Shown: positions 11,888 to 23,775, counted from the first letter of the stretch. The stretch: DNA of 64,000 nucleotides from Rhodamnia argentea (GCF_020921035.1 NC_063158.1:1780001-1844000), one strand, 5' to 3'. Made by a program: numbers and translations. Notes: generated from the sequence alone by a model not told the origin.

Positions 11888-12190
11888 GGTCTCGGACACA
11901 AAGGAATACGACCCATAAATCTCGGTCTCGGACACATAGGAACACGACCGGATCAAGTCTCGGACAATTAGTCGAACACGACTCACTTTGGTCTCGGACG
12001 ACTTAATTGAACACGACTTTCATACTTTCTCGGTCTCGGATAATCAGATGAATACGGCTCACTTTGGCCTCAGACGACTTGATTGAATACAACCATCATA
12101 CTTTCTCGGTCTCGGACAATCGGACGAATACGGCTCACTTTGGCCTCGGACGACTTGATTGAATACGACCTTCACATTTTCTCGGAATAG
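11888..12190. repeat. Second tandem array (GGTCTCGGAC...ACGAC units) inside the solo LTR
   Basis: The motif GGTCTCGGACNNNN followed by GAA(T/C)ACGAC recurs about eight times with spacings of roughly 30-65 bp. The last part alternates CTCACTTTGG(T/C)CTCGGACGACTT with CTTTCTCGGTCTCGGA. Confidence 0.85.
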
Positions 12191-13930
12191 TTCGGGACCA
12201 CGTGATTCACTCACGTTAGAGAATTAATAATTCGGGATCACCCGATTAATTCACACTAATCCAAAGATTAATCCAGACTACCCGAACAATTAATACTAAT
12301 ATAGTATCCAATCCACGCCATGCGACCATATTATGCTAACGTAGCAATTTATAAATCACGTGCCATTAAAATTATACTAACGTGGAAATTTATCACGGCC
12401 GAACAATAATAATTTTCTAACATGCAAATAATATTCTATAGTACTAAACTTATAATACTAATGTCACATTTAATTAGCACCGTGGCATAACAACTTTATG
12501 TCACATAAAAGTAACCCTAGTTAATATATTAACTAACCATGGTTCAAAATTAACTAGAGTCAAATACTAACCTAACCATGATTAATAAGTAGCATAAAGC
12601 AACTATAGTTGAACAAAAAGTAACTAGGGTTGGTAGAGTAACCATGGTCAAACTTTGACCAAACAAATATCCTCTTGCATTTACTATTCATTGCAAGAAC
12701 AAGCCTTCTTTTTCCTCACATCTGCAATTTTCGTCCAGCCCCTCCTCAAGCCCAAATCCAACAATTTTCTTCATAAAAAATTCACAATTTCATTGTCTTT
12801 TAGCAACCTAACCACCTAATTTAGGTTTAGAAACAATCCTACCTCAAAACTCGTAAAAATCCCCGTTGAACGGTTGAGGAAAAGTCCAACCCAAGCAGCG
12901 GTTCCGGCGATCTTTGCACGGCCGGCGATTTGTCGACGATCTAGGAACCTCAAGCTATCCAAAGCGACTCCGGGGAGAGCTCGAAGAATTTTCGGCAATG
13001 GAGGGTGAGAGGGAGAGAATTCGGCCAAGGAGGGAGAGGGAGAGTGAGGTAGAGAGAAAGTGAGCTAGAGAGAGAGAGGGTTCTTGGATAATGAAGAAGA
13101 AGAGGGCCAATATAATAATTAATATAGGTTAATAATAATTAATTATGCCCACAAAATCAAGAGAAAAAAAATAATTATCTCCCCTCATTGACTAGTCAAT
13201 CTCGGCCAAAAGGGAAAATGGCCAAAATATCTTAGTTCCAAGTGAAAAATGAGGTATTTTTCGAGGGCAAATGGGTTCTTTCCCATACCCAATCCAAATC
13301 TACTTTTCCTGAACTTCTTGGGGGCGAACCGCGAAGGAATTTCACACAGGATGAGGAAACGTCCAAAATTTTATTTATTGAAACCCCTGAAGGTCCGACG
13401 TCAAATTCTGAAGCTCGATTCGCGACCAATCTCGATCAATAGAATTTTCAACGTATCTCAAACTAACGGACGGTTTTTAGGAGTTACGCGTATCGACCCG
13501 TGATTAAAATCAAGTTTAAGAATTACTCGAGCCCTAGTAACCTTGGTTGTCATTCAATTGCGAGGGTCAATCACTAGTCCCGATGGTCGCGATCGTTAGA
13601 AAATAATTCAGGGACGTTCGGAACACACACGAGGTCAAACGGAATCATCCGTGATCCAAGCGCAAGGTATTACCCAAATCATTCCTTAATTATTCTAGGA
13701 TCGGCCTATATTGGTCCAAAATATTCCCTCGACAATTTTCATGGCCAAAGAGTCGGTCCAGGATCAAGTTCTTAGGTCCACGTACTTAATTTTCCTAGCT
13801 AGCCATTCCCATTTGGTTAGTCCGCTTGAGAGGGATCAATTCCGAGTGAGATTCGACTGAAATATATCGATGAGACTTTTCATTTATTCAAGGCTTTAAA
13901 ACGAGCCGGATTACGGGATGTCACAGATTG

Positions 13931-14233
13931 AATGTAAGACAAAGTGATTGTAGCATCCGAACGATTGAATAATGGAATCCAGCCAATTAGCTATCAGTGT
14001 GAAGAAGCAGATATAGACTTGATCTAAGCCGAACCACTATAAATTTTGTGTGCAATTTCTCTATCCCTCAAACTCATTTTTATTATTTTTTATTACAGTA
14101 TTATTCACGAAAAGAATTTAAAGCTGGTTCAGATCTTTGCTTTGATCGGACTCTAACCTGGTTTTGAACTAGGCTATGAACTTGTTTGTTTTAATTCAGC
14201 GTTATCTTAACATGTTCCTTGAAATCACATGTT
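13931..14233. other. Spacer between solo LTR and Copia element
   Basis: About 300 bp of AT-rich sequence between the two insertions. It is probably part of the pre-insertion locus that continues beyond the Copia element at 20838. No gene or motif was recognised. Confidence 0.5.
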
Positions 14234-14238
14234 CATCT

Positions 14239-15208
14239 TGTTGGAAATATGAGACAAATTGAAGGGTGAATGAATAAGAAATTGATGCTCAAAGAACACC
14301 CTTGAGTTAGAAGTGGGAAATAGAAAAACACTAGTCTCACATTGAAAAGAAAAAAGGCTTTAGAGTGCTTTATAGATAGTTACCCTTCTTTTGAGTGGTA
14401 ACCATCATAGCACAAGCGCTATGCCTCGTGTGCAGGCGTAGGGGGTGCAAATCCCAAGCCTCAACGGAGGCCCGACGAGCTGAAACTTGGGCGTGAGCGC
14501 ACGACCTGCGTATATGATTACAGGACTGGAAAATGGGCCTCGCGACAAGCCCATTTTGCCTTTTGGTCTATCTTTTTCCAACTCAAACTATTACAATTTT
14601 TTTTTTTATAACAGCTGCTGAATTAATTCTGTTGTTACAAAATTAATATTATAACGGTAAATTTAATCAGCCGTTATAATTCATTTTCCGAAACGCCCCC
14701 TCACTTACCTTAGATTTAATCTCGCTGTTATAATTCCATCTTTTGCAACCAAAAAGACTTCGCTTTTTCCCGATTTCTCAAAATTCTTGCATTGCCTTTT
14801 ATGAAAGTGTTCATTCTCGTTTGGTTCAAGTTCGCCGAGAGCTTTGAAGCGATGTGCTAGCTTCTTTGCTGCCGACCGTTGTATCCGGGGAGACAGACAT
14901 TCACGAGACCTCAAGCACGTACCGGAAGGGACGAATCTATTTTAAGGAAACCGTGTCTAGGACAGCCCCCCGTATTTATTTGTATCGAATCCATTCCCTT
15001 TCATTTTAGTTGTTCTGCTGCTATAGTCTTAAGTTTTTGCGATCATTCCCTCAATTTGTTTATTGAATCCATTCCCTTTCATTTTAGTTGTTCTGCTGCT
15101 ATAGTCTTAAGTTTGTGCGAATATTCCCTCAATTTGTTTATGTATGATTATTCTCGTCAATTTGTACACTGTGCATAGCGTACACTAATGCCATATTGAA
15201 TTGCTACA
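14239..15208 (+). repeat. 5' LTR of the Copia element (970 bp)
   Basis: Starts TGTTGGAAATATGAGAC and ends GAATTGCTACA. It contains a ~77-bp tandem duplication (copies from 14988 and 15065, each beginning GAATCCATTCCC) that the 3' LTR shares, so that duplication predates insertion. The AACGG-containing imperfect inverted repeat near 14650-14680 may belong to its promoter region. Confidence 0.94.
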
Positions 15209-15239
15209 ATCTTAAAACAGATTCGTACTTGAAATTCAA

Positions 15240-18200
15240 ATGGCTACTGGAAACAAAGTTGTTGATGTGCCCGCTGACAACATCAACCAAAGCACTGTCT
15301 CTGCCTTAGCTGTCCAACCGCCTGGATCATCCTCTGCCCTCGCTGCGGTTTCTGTCCACCATGGTGAGAAACTTGAAAAGTTCAACGGATCGAACTTTAA
15401 AAGGTGGCAGCAAAAGATGTTGTTTTACTTAACAACCTTGAATCTTGTGAGATTCTTGACCGAGGAAGCTCCTAAGCTATCCGAGGGATAAACGGATAAG
15501 CAAGCCTTCAACGCTGTTGAGACCTGGAAGCACTCTGACTTCCTATGTAGGAACTATGTCATGAACGGTTTACATGACTCGCTGTACAATGTCTATTGTG
15601 CAATAAAAACAGCAAAGGAGTTATGGGAATCCTTGGACTGGAAATATAAAAAAGAGGATGCCGAAGCAAAGAAATTTGTTGTCGGTTGATTCCTTGATTA
15701 TAAGATGGTGGATTCTAAGACTGTGATCAGTCAAGTGCAAGAAATTCAAGTGATCTTGCATGAGATTCAGGCTGAAGGCATGATCTTGAGTGAAACCTTC
15801 CAAGTAGCTTATATTATTGAGAAGCTACCTCTTGGGTGGAAGGATTTCAAGAACTACCTCAAGCACAAGCAAAAGGAAATGAACCTAGAGGAGTTGATTG
15901 TTATACTTCGAATCGAAGAAGATAACAGAGGTTCCGAACGGAAAGGGTTCAATCCTACTACAGCTAAAGCAAATGTTGTGGAGCATAGGCATGGCCCCAA
16001 GAACAAGAAGATTGCCAAGCCAAAGTTGGGACCAAAAGGAGGAGTTTCCAAGAACAAGTTTCAAGGAAAATGCTTCAACTATGGCAAGATGGGTCATAGA
16101 TCCGTGGATTGCGGACTTCCGAAGAAGAAGAATTATGAGACAAATATGGCTCATGACATGGCTCAAGACGTGTCAAACATAAACCTCTCTGCAATGGTTT
16201 CTGAAGTGAACTTAATTGGGTCCAATCGGAAGGAGTGGTGGATTGACACTGGTGCCACTAGGCACGTATGCTCCAATAAGGACCTGTTCACAACTCTCGA
16301 ACCAATTATTGGGGAGAAAGTTTTCATGGGAAACTCTGCCTCTTCTACTGTCGAAGGCCAAGGGAAGGTATTGTTGAAGATGATATCTAGAAAAGAGCTG
16401 ACTCTGAACAATGTCCTATATGTGCCAGAAATTCGAAGGAACCTTGTCTCCGGGTCTCTGTTGAAAAAGCATGGATTTCGTATGGTGTTCAAGTCGGATA
16501 AAGTTATTTTGTCTAAATCTGGAATGTATGTGGGGAAGGGATATGTAATTGATGGGCTTTTTAAGCTCAATGTAATGACAATTATCAATAAATATAATAA
16601 GTGTTCCATTTATTTGCTTGAGTTTTTCAATTTATGGCATGGCAGACTAGGACATGTTAATTATGATACATTGCGTAGATTAATTAACTTGGAACATATA
16701 CCCTCATTCCAAATTGATTCAAAACATAAATGTGAAATTTGTGTTGAGGCAAAATTAACTAGATCATCGTTTCAAACAATTGAAAGAAACACCGAACCCT
16801 TTGAATTAATTCATAGTGATGTTTGCGATTTGAAATTCATGCAAACAAGAGGTGGTAATAAATACTTTATTACTTTAATCGATGATATCACAAAATACTG
16901 CTATGTGTATTTGCTTAAAAGCAAAGATGAAGCCTTAGAGAAATTTGTTCTCTATAAGAATGAAGTTGAAAATCAACTTAACAAGAAAATTAAAAGATTG
17001 AGAAGTGATAGAGGTGGCGAGTATGAAGTACCAATTGGTGAATTCTGTTCACAACACGAAATTATACATGAAGTAACTGCGCCCTACTCACCTCAATCAA
17101 ATGGTGTTGCTGAACATAAAAATCGTACATTGAAAAAAATGATGAATGCATTATTATTGAGTTTAGGTTTACCTCAAAATATGTGGGGTGAAGCTATTTT
17201 GCTAAACAATTACCTTTTAAATAAGGTACCTCGAAAAAAAGAGGATAAAACCCCTTATGAGTTATAGAAAGGTAGGAGACCATCATACAAATACTTACGA
17301 GTGTGGAGGTGTCTTGCAAAAGTGGCTGTTCCAACACCAAAGAAAATAAAGATAGGTCCTAAAACGGTAGATCGTATCTTTATATGCTATGCACATAATA
17401 GTAATGCATATCGATTTCTTGTACATGAATCGAAAATTCCAAATATACACAATAATACGATCATGGAATCTAGGAATGCATCATTCTTTGAAGATGTATT
17501 TCCTTGCAAATCTAATAATGGATTAAGTTCGTCTAAATGAATGAATGAAACTATGAATGGAAAAAGTCGTAATTCGGATCATGAACTAGAACCCGGATGT
17601 AGCAAAAGAGCAATAGTGGAAAAATCATTTGGAAATGATTTTCTAACTTATTTGTTAGAAAATGAACCATTAAACTATGCAGAAGCTGTGAATTCTTCCG
17701 AGGGATCTCTATGGAAAGAAGCAATAAAAAGTGAAGTTGATTCTATTTTGCGGAATCATACTTGGGTGCTAGTGGATCTTCCTCCTGGTTGTAAACCTTT
17801 AGGGTCTAAATGGATCTTTAAAAGGAAAATGAAACAAGATGGCTTCATTGATAAGTATAAAGCCGGACTTGTAATCAAAGGATACGGACAACAAGAAGGC
17901 TTAGATTACTTTGATACTTATTCTCCAGTGACGAGAATAAACTCCATCAGAATGATACTTGCAATTGTAGCATTGCGAAATCTAGAAGTACATCAAATGG
18001 ATGTAAAAACAGCTTTCCTAAATGGTGATTTGGATGAAGAAATCTACATGAAACAACTCGAAGGTTTTACGGTTCCAGGACAAGAAAGGAAAGTCTGTAA
18101 ATTGGTGAAATCATTGTATGACCTAAAACAATTGCCAACGCAATGGCATGAAAATTTTAATTATGCAATGATTACCAATGGATTTAAGATCAATGAATGC

Positions 18201-19205
18201 GATAAATGTGTCTACATTAAAGAGACAGAAAATTGCTATGTCATTTTGTGTCTTTACGTAGATGACATACTCATTGTTGGTAGTGATGAAAAAACAATCA
18301 AATCTACCAAGAATATGTTAAATTCAAGATTTGACATAAAAGATATGGGACTTGCTGACGTGATTCTAGGAATTAAAATCACAAGAACGTCGGAAGATCT
18401 TATTTTAAACCAATCACACTATGTGGACATTCTTGAAAAATTCAACATGAATGATTCTGGTATTGCTAGAACACCATTAGACAATAGTCTTCATCTGTCT
18501 AAGAATAGAGGAGAGGGTATTTCTCAAGTAGAGTACTCTAGAGTTATTGGAAGTCTAATGTACTTAATGAGTTGTACTAGACCGGATATTGCCTATACGG
18601 TTAATAGATTGAGTAGATATACGAGCAATCCAAGTGCCGATCACTGGAAAGCAATAGCGAGAGTACTTAGGTACTTACGGTATACTCGGAATCATGGCCT
18701 GCACTATTCCGGATACCCATCTGTTCTAGAAGGATATAGTGATGCGAACTAGATATCCGATATAAAAGACTCAAAATCTACTAGTGGATATGTATTCACA
18801 TTAGCAGGTGCAGCTGTATTTTGAAAATCCCGTAAACAAACTGTTATAGCCGGATCCACAATGGAATCTGAATTTATAGCTTTGGATAAATGTGGTGAAG
18901 AGGCTGAATGGCTACGCCATTTCTTAGAGAATATTCCAAAATGGCAAAAACCTGTGCCACCAATCTATATACATTGTGACAGTCAATCCGCAATTGGAAG
19001 AGCATAGAGTAACATGTATAATGGTAAGTCTAGACATATACGTCGTAGACATAATACCATTAGACAACTACTCTCAACTGGAATTATCTTTATTAACTAC
19101 GTAAAGTCAAAGGATAATATTGCGGATCCGCTAACCAAAGGGTTAAACAAAGAGTTAGTTGAAAATTTGACAAGAGGAATGGGACTGAAGCCCATGAAAA
19201 AATAA
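15240..19205 (+). pseudogene. Copia gag-pol polyprotein, single frame broken by seven stop codons
   Basis: One reading frame runs from the ATG at 15240 to the TAA at 19203-19205 (1322 codons). Recognisable in order are a gag region, a zinc knuckle ([14 protein letters not shown], about 16070), a protease motif ([13 protein letters not shown], about 16240), the GAG-pre-integrase HLGH-like region and integrase core (16800-17150), reverse transcriptase with YVDDIL (about 18256), and RNase H (18750-19100). In-frame stops lie at 15489 (TAA), 15687 (TGA), 17265 (TAG), 17538 (TGA), 18750 (TAG), 18822 (TGA) and 19005 (TAG). I see no frameshift. The element is a dead copy; only short pieces could be translated. 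Confidence 0.95.
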
Positions 19206-19760
19206 GTTGATATAAAGGAAACCCAACCTAGTTGACTGGAGATCCCAAGATCTAGGTTCAAAGGGACAACCTAATTATATAAACTTAGTGATGTCACTAT
19301 GGGGGTTTATCCTTGAAACCATTCCTATAAAATATCGGTGATATTGTAAGGAAAAGGATAGCAATTTTTTGCTTTAATGATTCTTAAGTGGAGCAAACAA
19401 ATTACTCAAAATTAAGTAATCGCCTATGTGAGAGAGAAGTGGGGCCGCTTCAAAGGAGAATTATTTAGGGCTAAATTTTTTAGAAACTCTCGCAGAACCA
19501 GGTTGATGTTCATGGCCAAAACGAACATAATCATGAGAACCGAACTAACGTTTAGATGATTCCTATGTGAAGTGTATGGTTCATTTACATAAGAAAGCGG
19601 GACAGTTCAAGAACATCATGTCTCTTGGACAACTAGTAAAGTAAATACACTTTCACAAGGGAAGGTTCCAAAGGTCACACCTACCTATCCTATGCAGGTT
19701 TCAATTGTTGAACATTATCACAGAGTCAAAACTAAAACAATTTTCATTCATGTGGGGGAT

Positions 19761-20832
19761 TGTTGGAAATATGGGACAAATTAAAAGGTGAATGAATGAG
19801 AAATTGATGCTAAAAGAAGACCCTTGAGTTGGAAGTGGAAAGTGGAAAAACACTAATCTCACATTGAAAAGAAAGAAAGCTTTAGAGTGCGTTATAGATA
19901 GTTACCCTTCTTTTGAGTGGTAACCATCATAGCATAAGTGCTATGCCTCGTGCGCAGGCACAGGGGGGTGCAAATCCCAGGCCTCAACGGAGGCCCAACG
20001 AGCTGAAACTTGGGTGTGAGCGCACGACCTGCGTATACGATTGCGGGACCGAAAAATGGGCCTCGCGACAAGCCCATTTTGCCTTCTGGTCTATCTTTTT
20101 CCAACTCAAACTGTTACAATTTTTTTTTTGTAACAGCTGCTGAATTAATTCTGTTATTACATAACTAATATTATAATGGCAGAGTTAATCGGCCGTTATA
20201 ATTCATCAACAAATTAATGTTTGTAACAACTGCTGAATTAATTATGTTGTTACAAAATTAATATTATAACGGCAGATTAAATCTGCCGTTATAATTCATT
20301 TTCCGAAACGCCCCCTCCCCCCCCCACTTACCCTAGATTTAATCTCGATGTTATAATTCCATCTTTTGCTATCAGAAAGACTTTGCTTTTTCCCGATTTC
20401 TCAAAATTCTTGCATTGCCTTTTACGAAAGTGTTCATTCTCGTTTGGTTCAAGTTCGCCGAGAGCTTTGAAGCGATGTGCTAGCTTCTTTGCTGCCGACC
20501 GTTGTATCTTGGGAGACAGACCTTCACGAGACCTCAAGCACGTATCAGAGGGGACGAATCTATTTTAAGGAAACTCGTGTCTAGGATAGGTCTCGGTATT
20601 TATTTGTATCGAATCCATTCCCTTTCATTTTAGTTGTTCTGCTGCTATAGTCTTAAGTTTGTGCGATCATTCCCTCAATCTGTTTATTGAATCCATTCCC
20701 TTTCATTTTAGTTATTCTGCTACTATAGTCTTAAGTTTGTGCGATTATTCCCTCAATTTGTTTATGTATGATTATTCTCGTCAATTTGTACACTGTGCAT
20801 AGCGTATACTAATGCCATATTGAATTGCTACA
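19761..20832 (+). repeat. 3' LTR of the Copia element (1072 bp)
   Basis: Matches the 5' LTR with scattered substitutions, and is about 100 bp longer because of a 93-bp tandem duplication (copies starting near 20131 and 20224). The second copy carries a near-perfect palindrome, 20266-20292, with 12-base arms and AACGG cores in both orientations. Confidence 0.94.
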
Positions 20833-20837
20833 CATCT

Positions 20838-21640
20838 TCCTTTAGGTGATACCGCTAGCCTCAACACACATCAAATGCCGACTAATTTTATAGTGCACTT
20901 CATGCGTTGGACCATTTTCTTCTGTGATAAAGCATGCTTGACTCCGACCGTCCAAATATAGAGGTATAACGGTTGTAATCTGACTTATCAGCTGAGGATT
21001 GCTTCTACGAGTTTAAAGAGGATAACATGGAGCATGTTGTCATTGAAATATTGTCTGAAGATATCTCTGGCATTGAAGTTGAGGAAGAAGATGTAGAGCA
21101 TGTTGTGATTTAGTTACCACTTTCGGATGATGAGGAGAAGGTGGAGGCTGAAATTAATACGAAAGCTGTGCCATTGGATTCTGGAACCAATAATGTAGAT
21201 GCAGTCAATCGATCAGGCCGTTGCTACGCGCCCAATGATGGAGTCGAAAAGAAAGCCGTTGCTGAAGAGGATGGTAAATACCTATAAGGCTACGAGGTTA
21301 TACTTTGGGTTGAACTTCCTAACCTACTATCAAAGTAAAAAATTTCCCTTAGTTGATTTTGCATATGCGTCTGTCTCATTTGCCGAATTCCAAGTGTCAT
21401 CCAAAATCCAACTTGCACTTGAGAGGACGTATAAAAATATTGGGGTTTATATACTCTTTTACAAATAAGTGTTCTCCTCCCGCCGATTAGTTTAAATTTT
21501 TGGGTCAAATTTTCTAATGCCAACCCACAATCTGAAGATTTGAGCCCACTTAGGTTTCAAGATCCTAATGTGCGGACTAGGACACTAGGGGCCCTACCCG
21601 AGATCTTACAATTTGAGCTCGGGAATCTTGATGCGCAAAC
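20838..21640. other. Spacer with a possible degenerate Ty3/Gypsy coding remnant
   Basis: Between about 20990 and 21290 a + strand frame is acidic (SEDISGIEVEEEDVEHVVI, then stop) and leads to GRCYAPNDGVEKK, which faintly resembles the linker region of plant Gypsy polyproteins. Stops interrupt it. The resemblance is from memory and weak. The remainder shows nothing else. Confidence 0.25.
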
Positions 21641-21681
21641 CATTGACCTTGGCCATCAAGCCATTGACATTAGTGCCTAAG

Positions 21682-22330
21682 GCTCTACTTATTTCGCAGA
21701 AAACAACTTTCAAAAAAATATTTTTCGGATTTTTCGGCTTTCAGTTCACGGAAAATAAACGAGCTAAGGAAAATATTTTCCTATCATGAAAAAAAAAATA
21801 CATTCAAAAGTGAGAAAAATTATTCTTCTTTTTGAGAAAAGAAAAACATTTTCTATCATCTTTCCTTCCTCCTCTCTTTCATATTTCCTTTCTTTTTATT
21901 TTTTATTTTTTTTTCTATTTCTTTTCTTTTCTTTTTTTATTTTATTTATATATTTTTTTTTTTTGCTTTTCCCTTCTTCTTCAGTAGGTCGCCTGCCACG
22001 ACCACGGCTAGCAATCGGCCACAAGCGAGCGAGGCCAAGACTAGCCGGATCCGGCAAAGCAAGGCTTCACCGGCCATCGCCGTGGTCGGCAACCGGCAAA
22101 AAAGGGGAAAAGAAAAAAATAATAGAGAAAAAATAATAATTAGAATTTAAAAAATAATAAAATAATTTATAAAAAGGGGCGCATGAAGGAAAATCAAATT
22201 CAATTTTCCATACTGAACAACGAAAAATATTTTCCAAGTAATTTTCGGGTTTCAGCTAAACATCGAAAATTATTATCATTTTCTTGAGGAATAACATTTT
22301 AGAAAAGATTTTTCACGAAACGAATGGATC
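21682..22330. mobile_element. hAT-like MITE inserted in duplication copy 2
   Basis: The left end GCTCTACTTATTTCGCAG and the reverse complement of the right end, GATCCATTCGTTTCGTG, form an imperfect inverted repeat. Direct repeats CTAAG flank it (21677-21681, 22331-22335). The duplicate locus at about 7575 reads GGCTTAAGACTGG without the insertion, so it is an empty site. The interior is poly-T rich with a GC-rich core; the 116-codon open frame in it is low-complexity. Confidence 0.75.
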
Positions 22331-22424
22331 CTAAGACTCGAATCTCAAGGATCCAACTTGGGACCCTAATGCCCTAACTTGATATCCCAAAAGCCTAGTG
22401 CTTGAACCAAGCACAAAGAGGGCT

Positions 22425-23010
22425 GGGATCTCCTAAATATATACGGGGTCTTCGGTATTGGCACATGGTTCCTAGTAGAGGTACTCGGTTCCCGGTGCAG
22501 TCCGATTCCCCTCAAGAATCGGGAATCGGACAGAACCGGATCGATCGGTCCAGTCTAGTTCGGGGATGGTTCCATTGGATTGGTAACATGCCAAAAAAAA
22601 AAAATTTTGCACCATTCCTGCACCATTCTTGCCATACTTATAAGACTAATAGGTTATCCGAACTGTTGAAGATTTAATAGAGTATATTATTTTCACCAGC
22701 TTGAGTTGATTTCATAGAAATATGACAAGAAAGTTCTCCATTGAGGACAGCTCCTTTACAAAGGAAAAGTTACCTTATAATGACTAATTAGATGAGCTTT
22801 GTTATGATTGCAAGTTAAGATATTAGTTCCAAACAAGTAAACATTAGGGTTACTTCTAAAAAAATTGACTAGTTCGGTCCGAGCGGTTCGGTCCGGTCCT
22901 ATGTCCCTAGAACAGGAAACCAGACCATCCGACCACCGGTTTCAACTTAAGAACCGGGAACTGAACCATTAGTTCGATCGGTCCGATTTGCTCACCCTTA
23001 GTTCCTAGGT
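22425..23010. mobile_element. Possible small element rich in GGTTCC/CCGG motifs
   Basis: The outer parts carry complementary GGTTCCTAG/CTAGGAACC and GGTCCGGTCC-type strings, suggesting a fold-back element. It contains poly-A at 22597 and no coding frame. Boundaries and class are uncertain. Confidence 0.35.
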
Positions 23011-23084
23011 TCGAGCTTTCTGGATTGGGCCCTCGAGAATCCACATTGTAATTTTGCAAGCTCCATTAAACAAGCTCTATTTTT

Positions 23085-23775
23085 TGGAAGAATTACAAAA
23101 AGAGTCTTAAATCTATTATAATTGTGCCAATTTAGTATTAAACTTTTTTTAATCCATTCAGTCCTAAATCTATTGCAATTGTACGAATTTAGCTCTAAAC
23201 TTTTTTTTTTTCACTCGGTCAAAATCTTTTGTAATTGTGCCAATTCAATCTATCTAACCAATTTTGACCATCCGGAGTCGACGTGGATGCCGACACCGGC
23301 CATCCGACAACACAATATTTCTTTTTCTTTTTCTTTCTTATTTTTTTTTTCCCTTTTCTTCTTATGGTCGCTGGCAAGGCTGGCCTCTCCTAGCGTGGCC
23401 TGGCTCGGCGACGGTAGGGTGAGGCTCTACCTCGCTAGATCCGGGCTAGCAAGGCTACACCTAGCACGGCGACGATGAGGCTCGGTCTCGCCTAGGTTGG
23501 GCGAGGTCGACCTTACCGGCCGACCAGAGGAAGAAGAGGGAAGAAAAAAAAAAGAAGAAAGAAAAGGAAAATAAAAAATTCAAAAAATATTAAAATAATA
23601 TGTTGTCGGACGACCGACGTCTTTGACCAAAAAAACAAAAAGACGACCGGTGTCCATGTCGGCGTCGGTCAGCCAAAATTGGTCGGATGGACTGAATTGA
23701 CACATTTGAAACAATTTAGATTGAATCGGTAAAAAAAAGATATGACTGAAATGGCACAATTACAAAATCAAAATA
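23085..23775. mobile_element. MITE with long inverted repeats and GC-rich core
   Basis: The left arm (TTGTGCCAATTTAGT, CCAATTTTGACC) and the reverse-complemented right arm (TTGTGCCATTTCAGT, CCGACCAATTTTGG) pair over well over 100 bp. The core is poly-T, then GC-rich (GCTGGCAAGGC, GGCGACGG). It is the same family as 33645-34270, 44488-45109, 50281-50760 and 52579-53310. No target duplication was resolved here. Confidence 0.75.

Larger units (their letters stand above)
10883..13925. mobile_element. Solo LTR of a large LTR retrotransposon (probably Ty3/Gypsy)
   Basis: The element starts TGTCACGACCCG and ends CGGGATGTCACA, so it has TG...CA ends with inverted termini. It is flanked by perfect 5-bp direct repeats GATTG (10878-10882 and 13926-13930). 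The 3043 bp contain no reverse transcriptase, integrase or internal second LTR, so a solo LTR left by LTR-LTR recombination is the simplest reading. The Gypsy assignment rests on the TGTCACGACCC terminus, which I recall from large plant Gypsy LTRs, and is inference. It holds two tandem-repeat arrays. Confidence 0.87.
14239..20832 (+). mobile_element. Full-length Ty1/Copia LTR retrotransposon, decayed
   Basis: Two LTRs (14239-15208 and 19761-20832) begin TGTTGGAAATATG and end TTGCTACA. Perfect 5-bp duplications CATCT flank the element (14234-14238 and 20833-20837). The internal order gag, protease, integrase, reverse transcriptase, RNase H is that of Copia. A G-rich polypurine-like tract (TGTGGGGGAT) sits just before the 3' LTR. 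The usual initiator-methionine primer site TGGTATCAGAG is not found next to the 5' LTR. The coding frame contains several stops, so this copy is not autonomous. Confidence 0.96.

Noticed and set aside
10883..13925. Possibility that the solo LTR is a complete small element or a gene-bearing region
   Set aside because: No coding domain, no internal second LTR, no primer site; perfect TG...CA ends with GATTG duplications fit a solo LTR.
14405..14545. tRNA-like or structured RNA in the Copia LTR (GC-rich block with GGTGCAAATCCC)
   Set aside because: No cloverleaf could be drawn with a proper anticodon arm; both LTRs share it, so it belongs to the element.
21786..22136. 116-codon frame with a long Phe run
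   Set aside because: Translation of the poly-T and GC-rich core of a hAT-like MITE.
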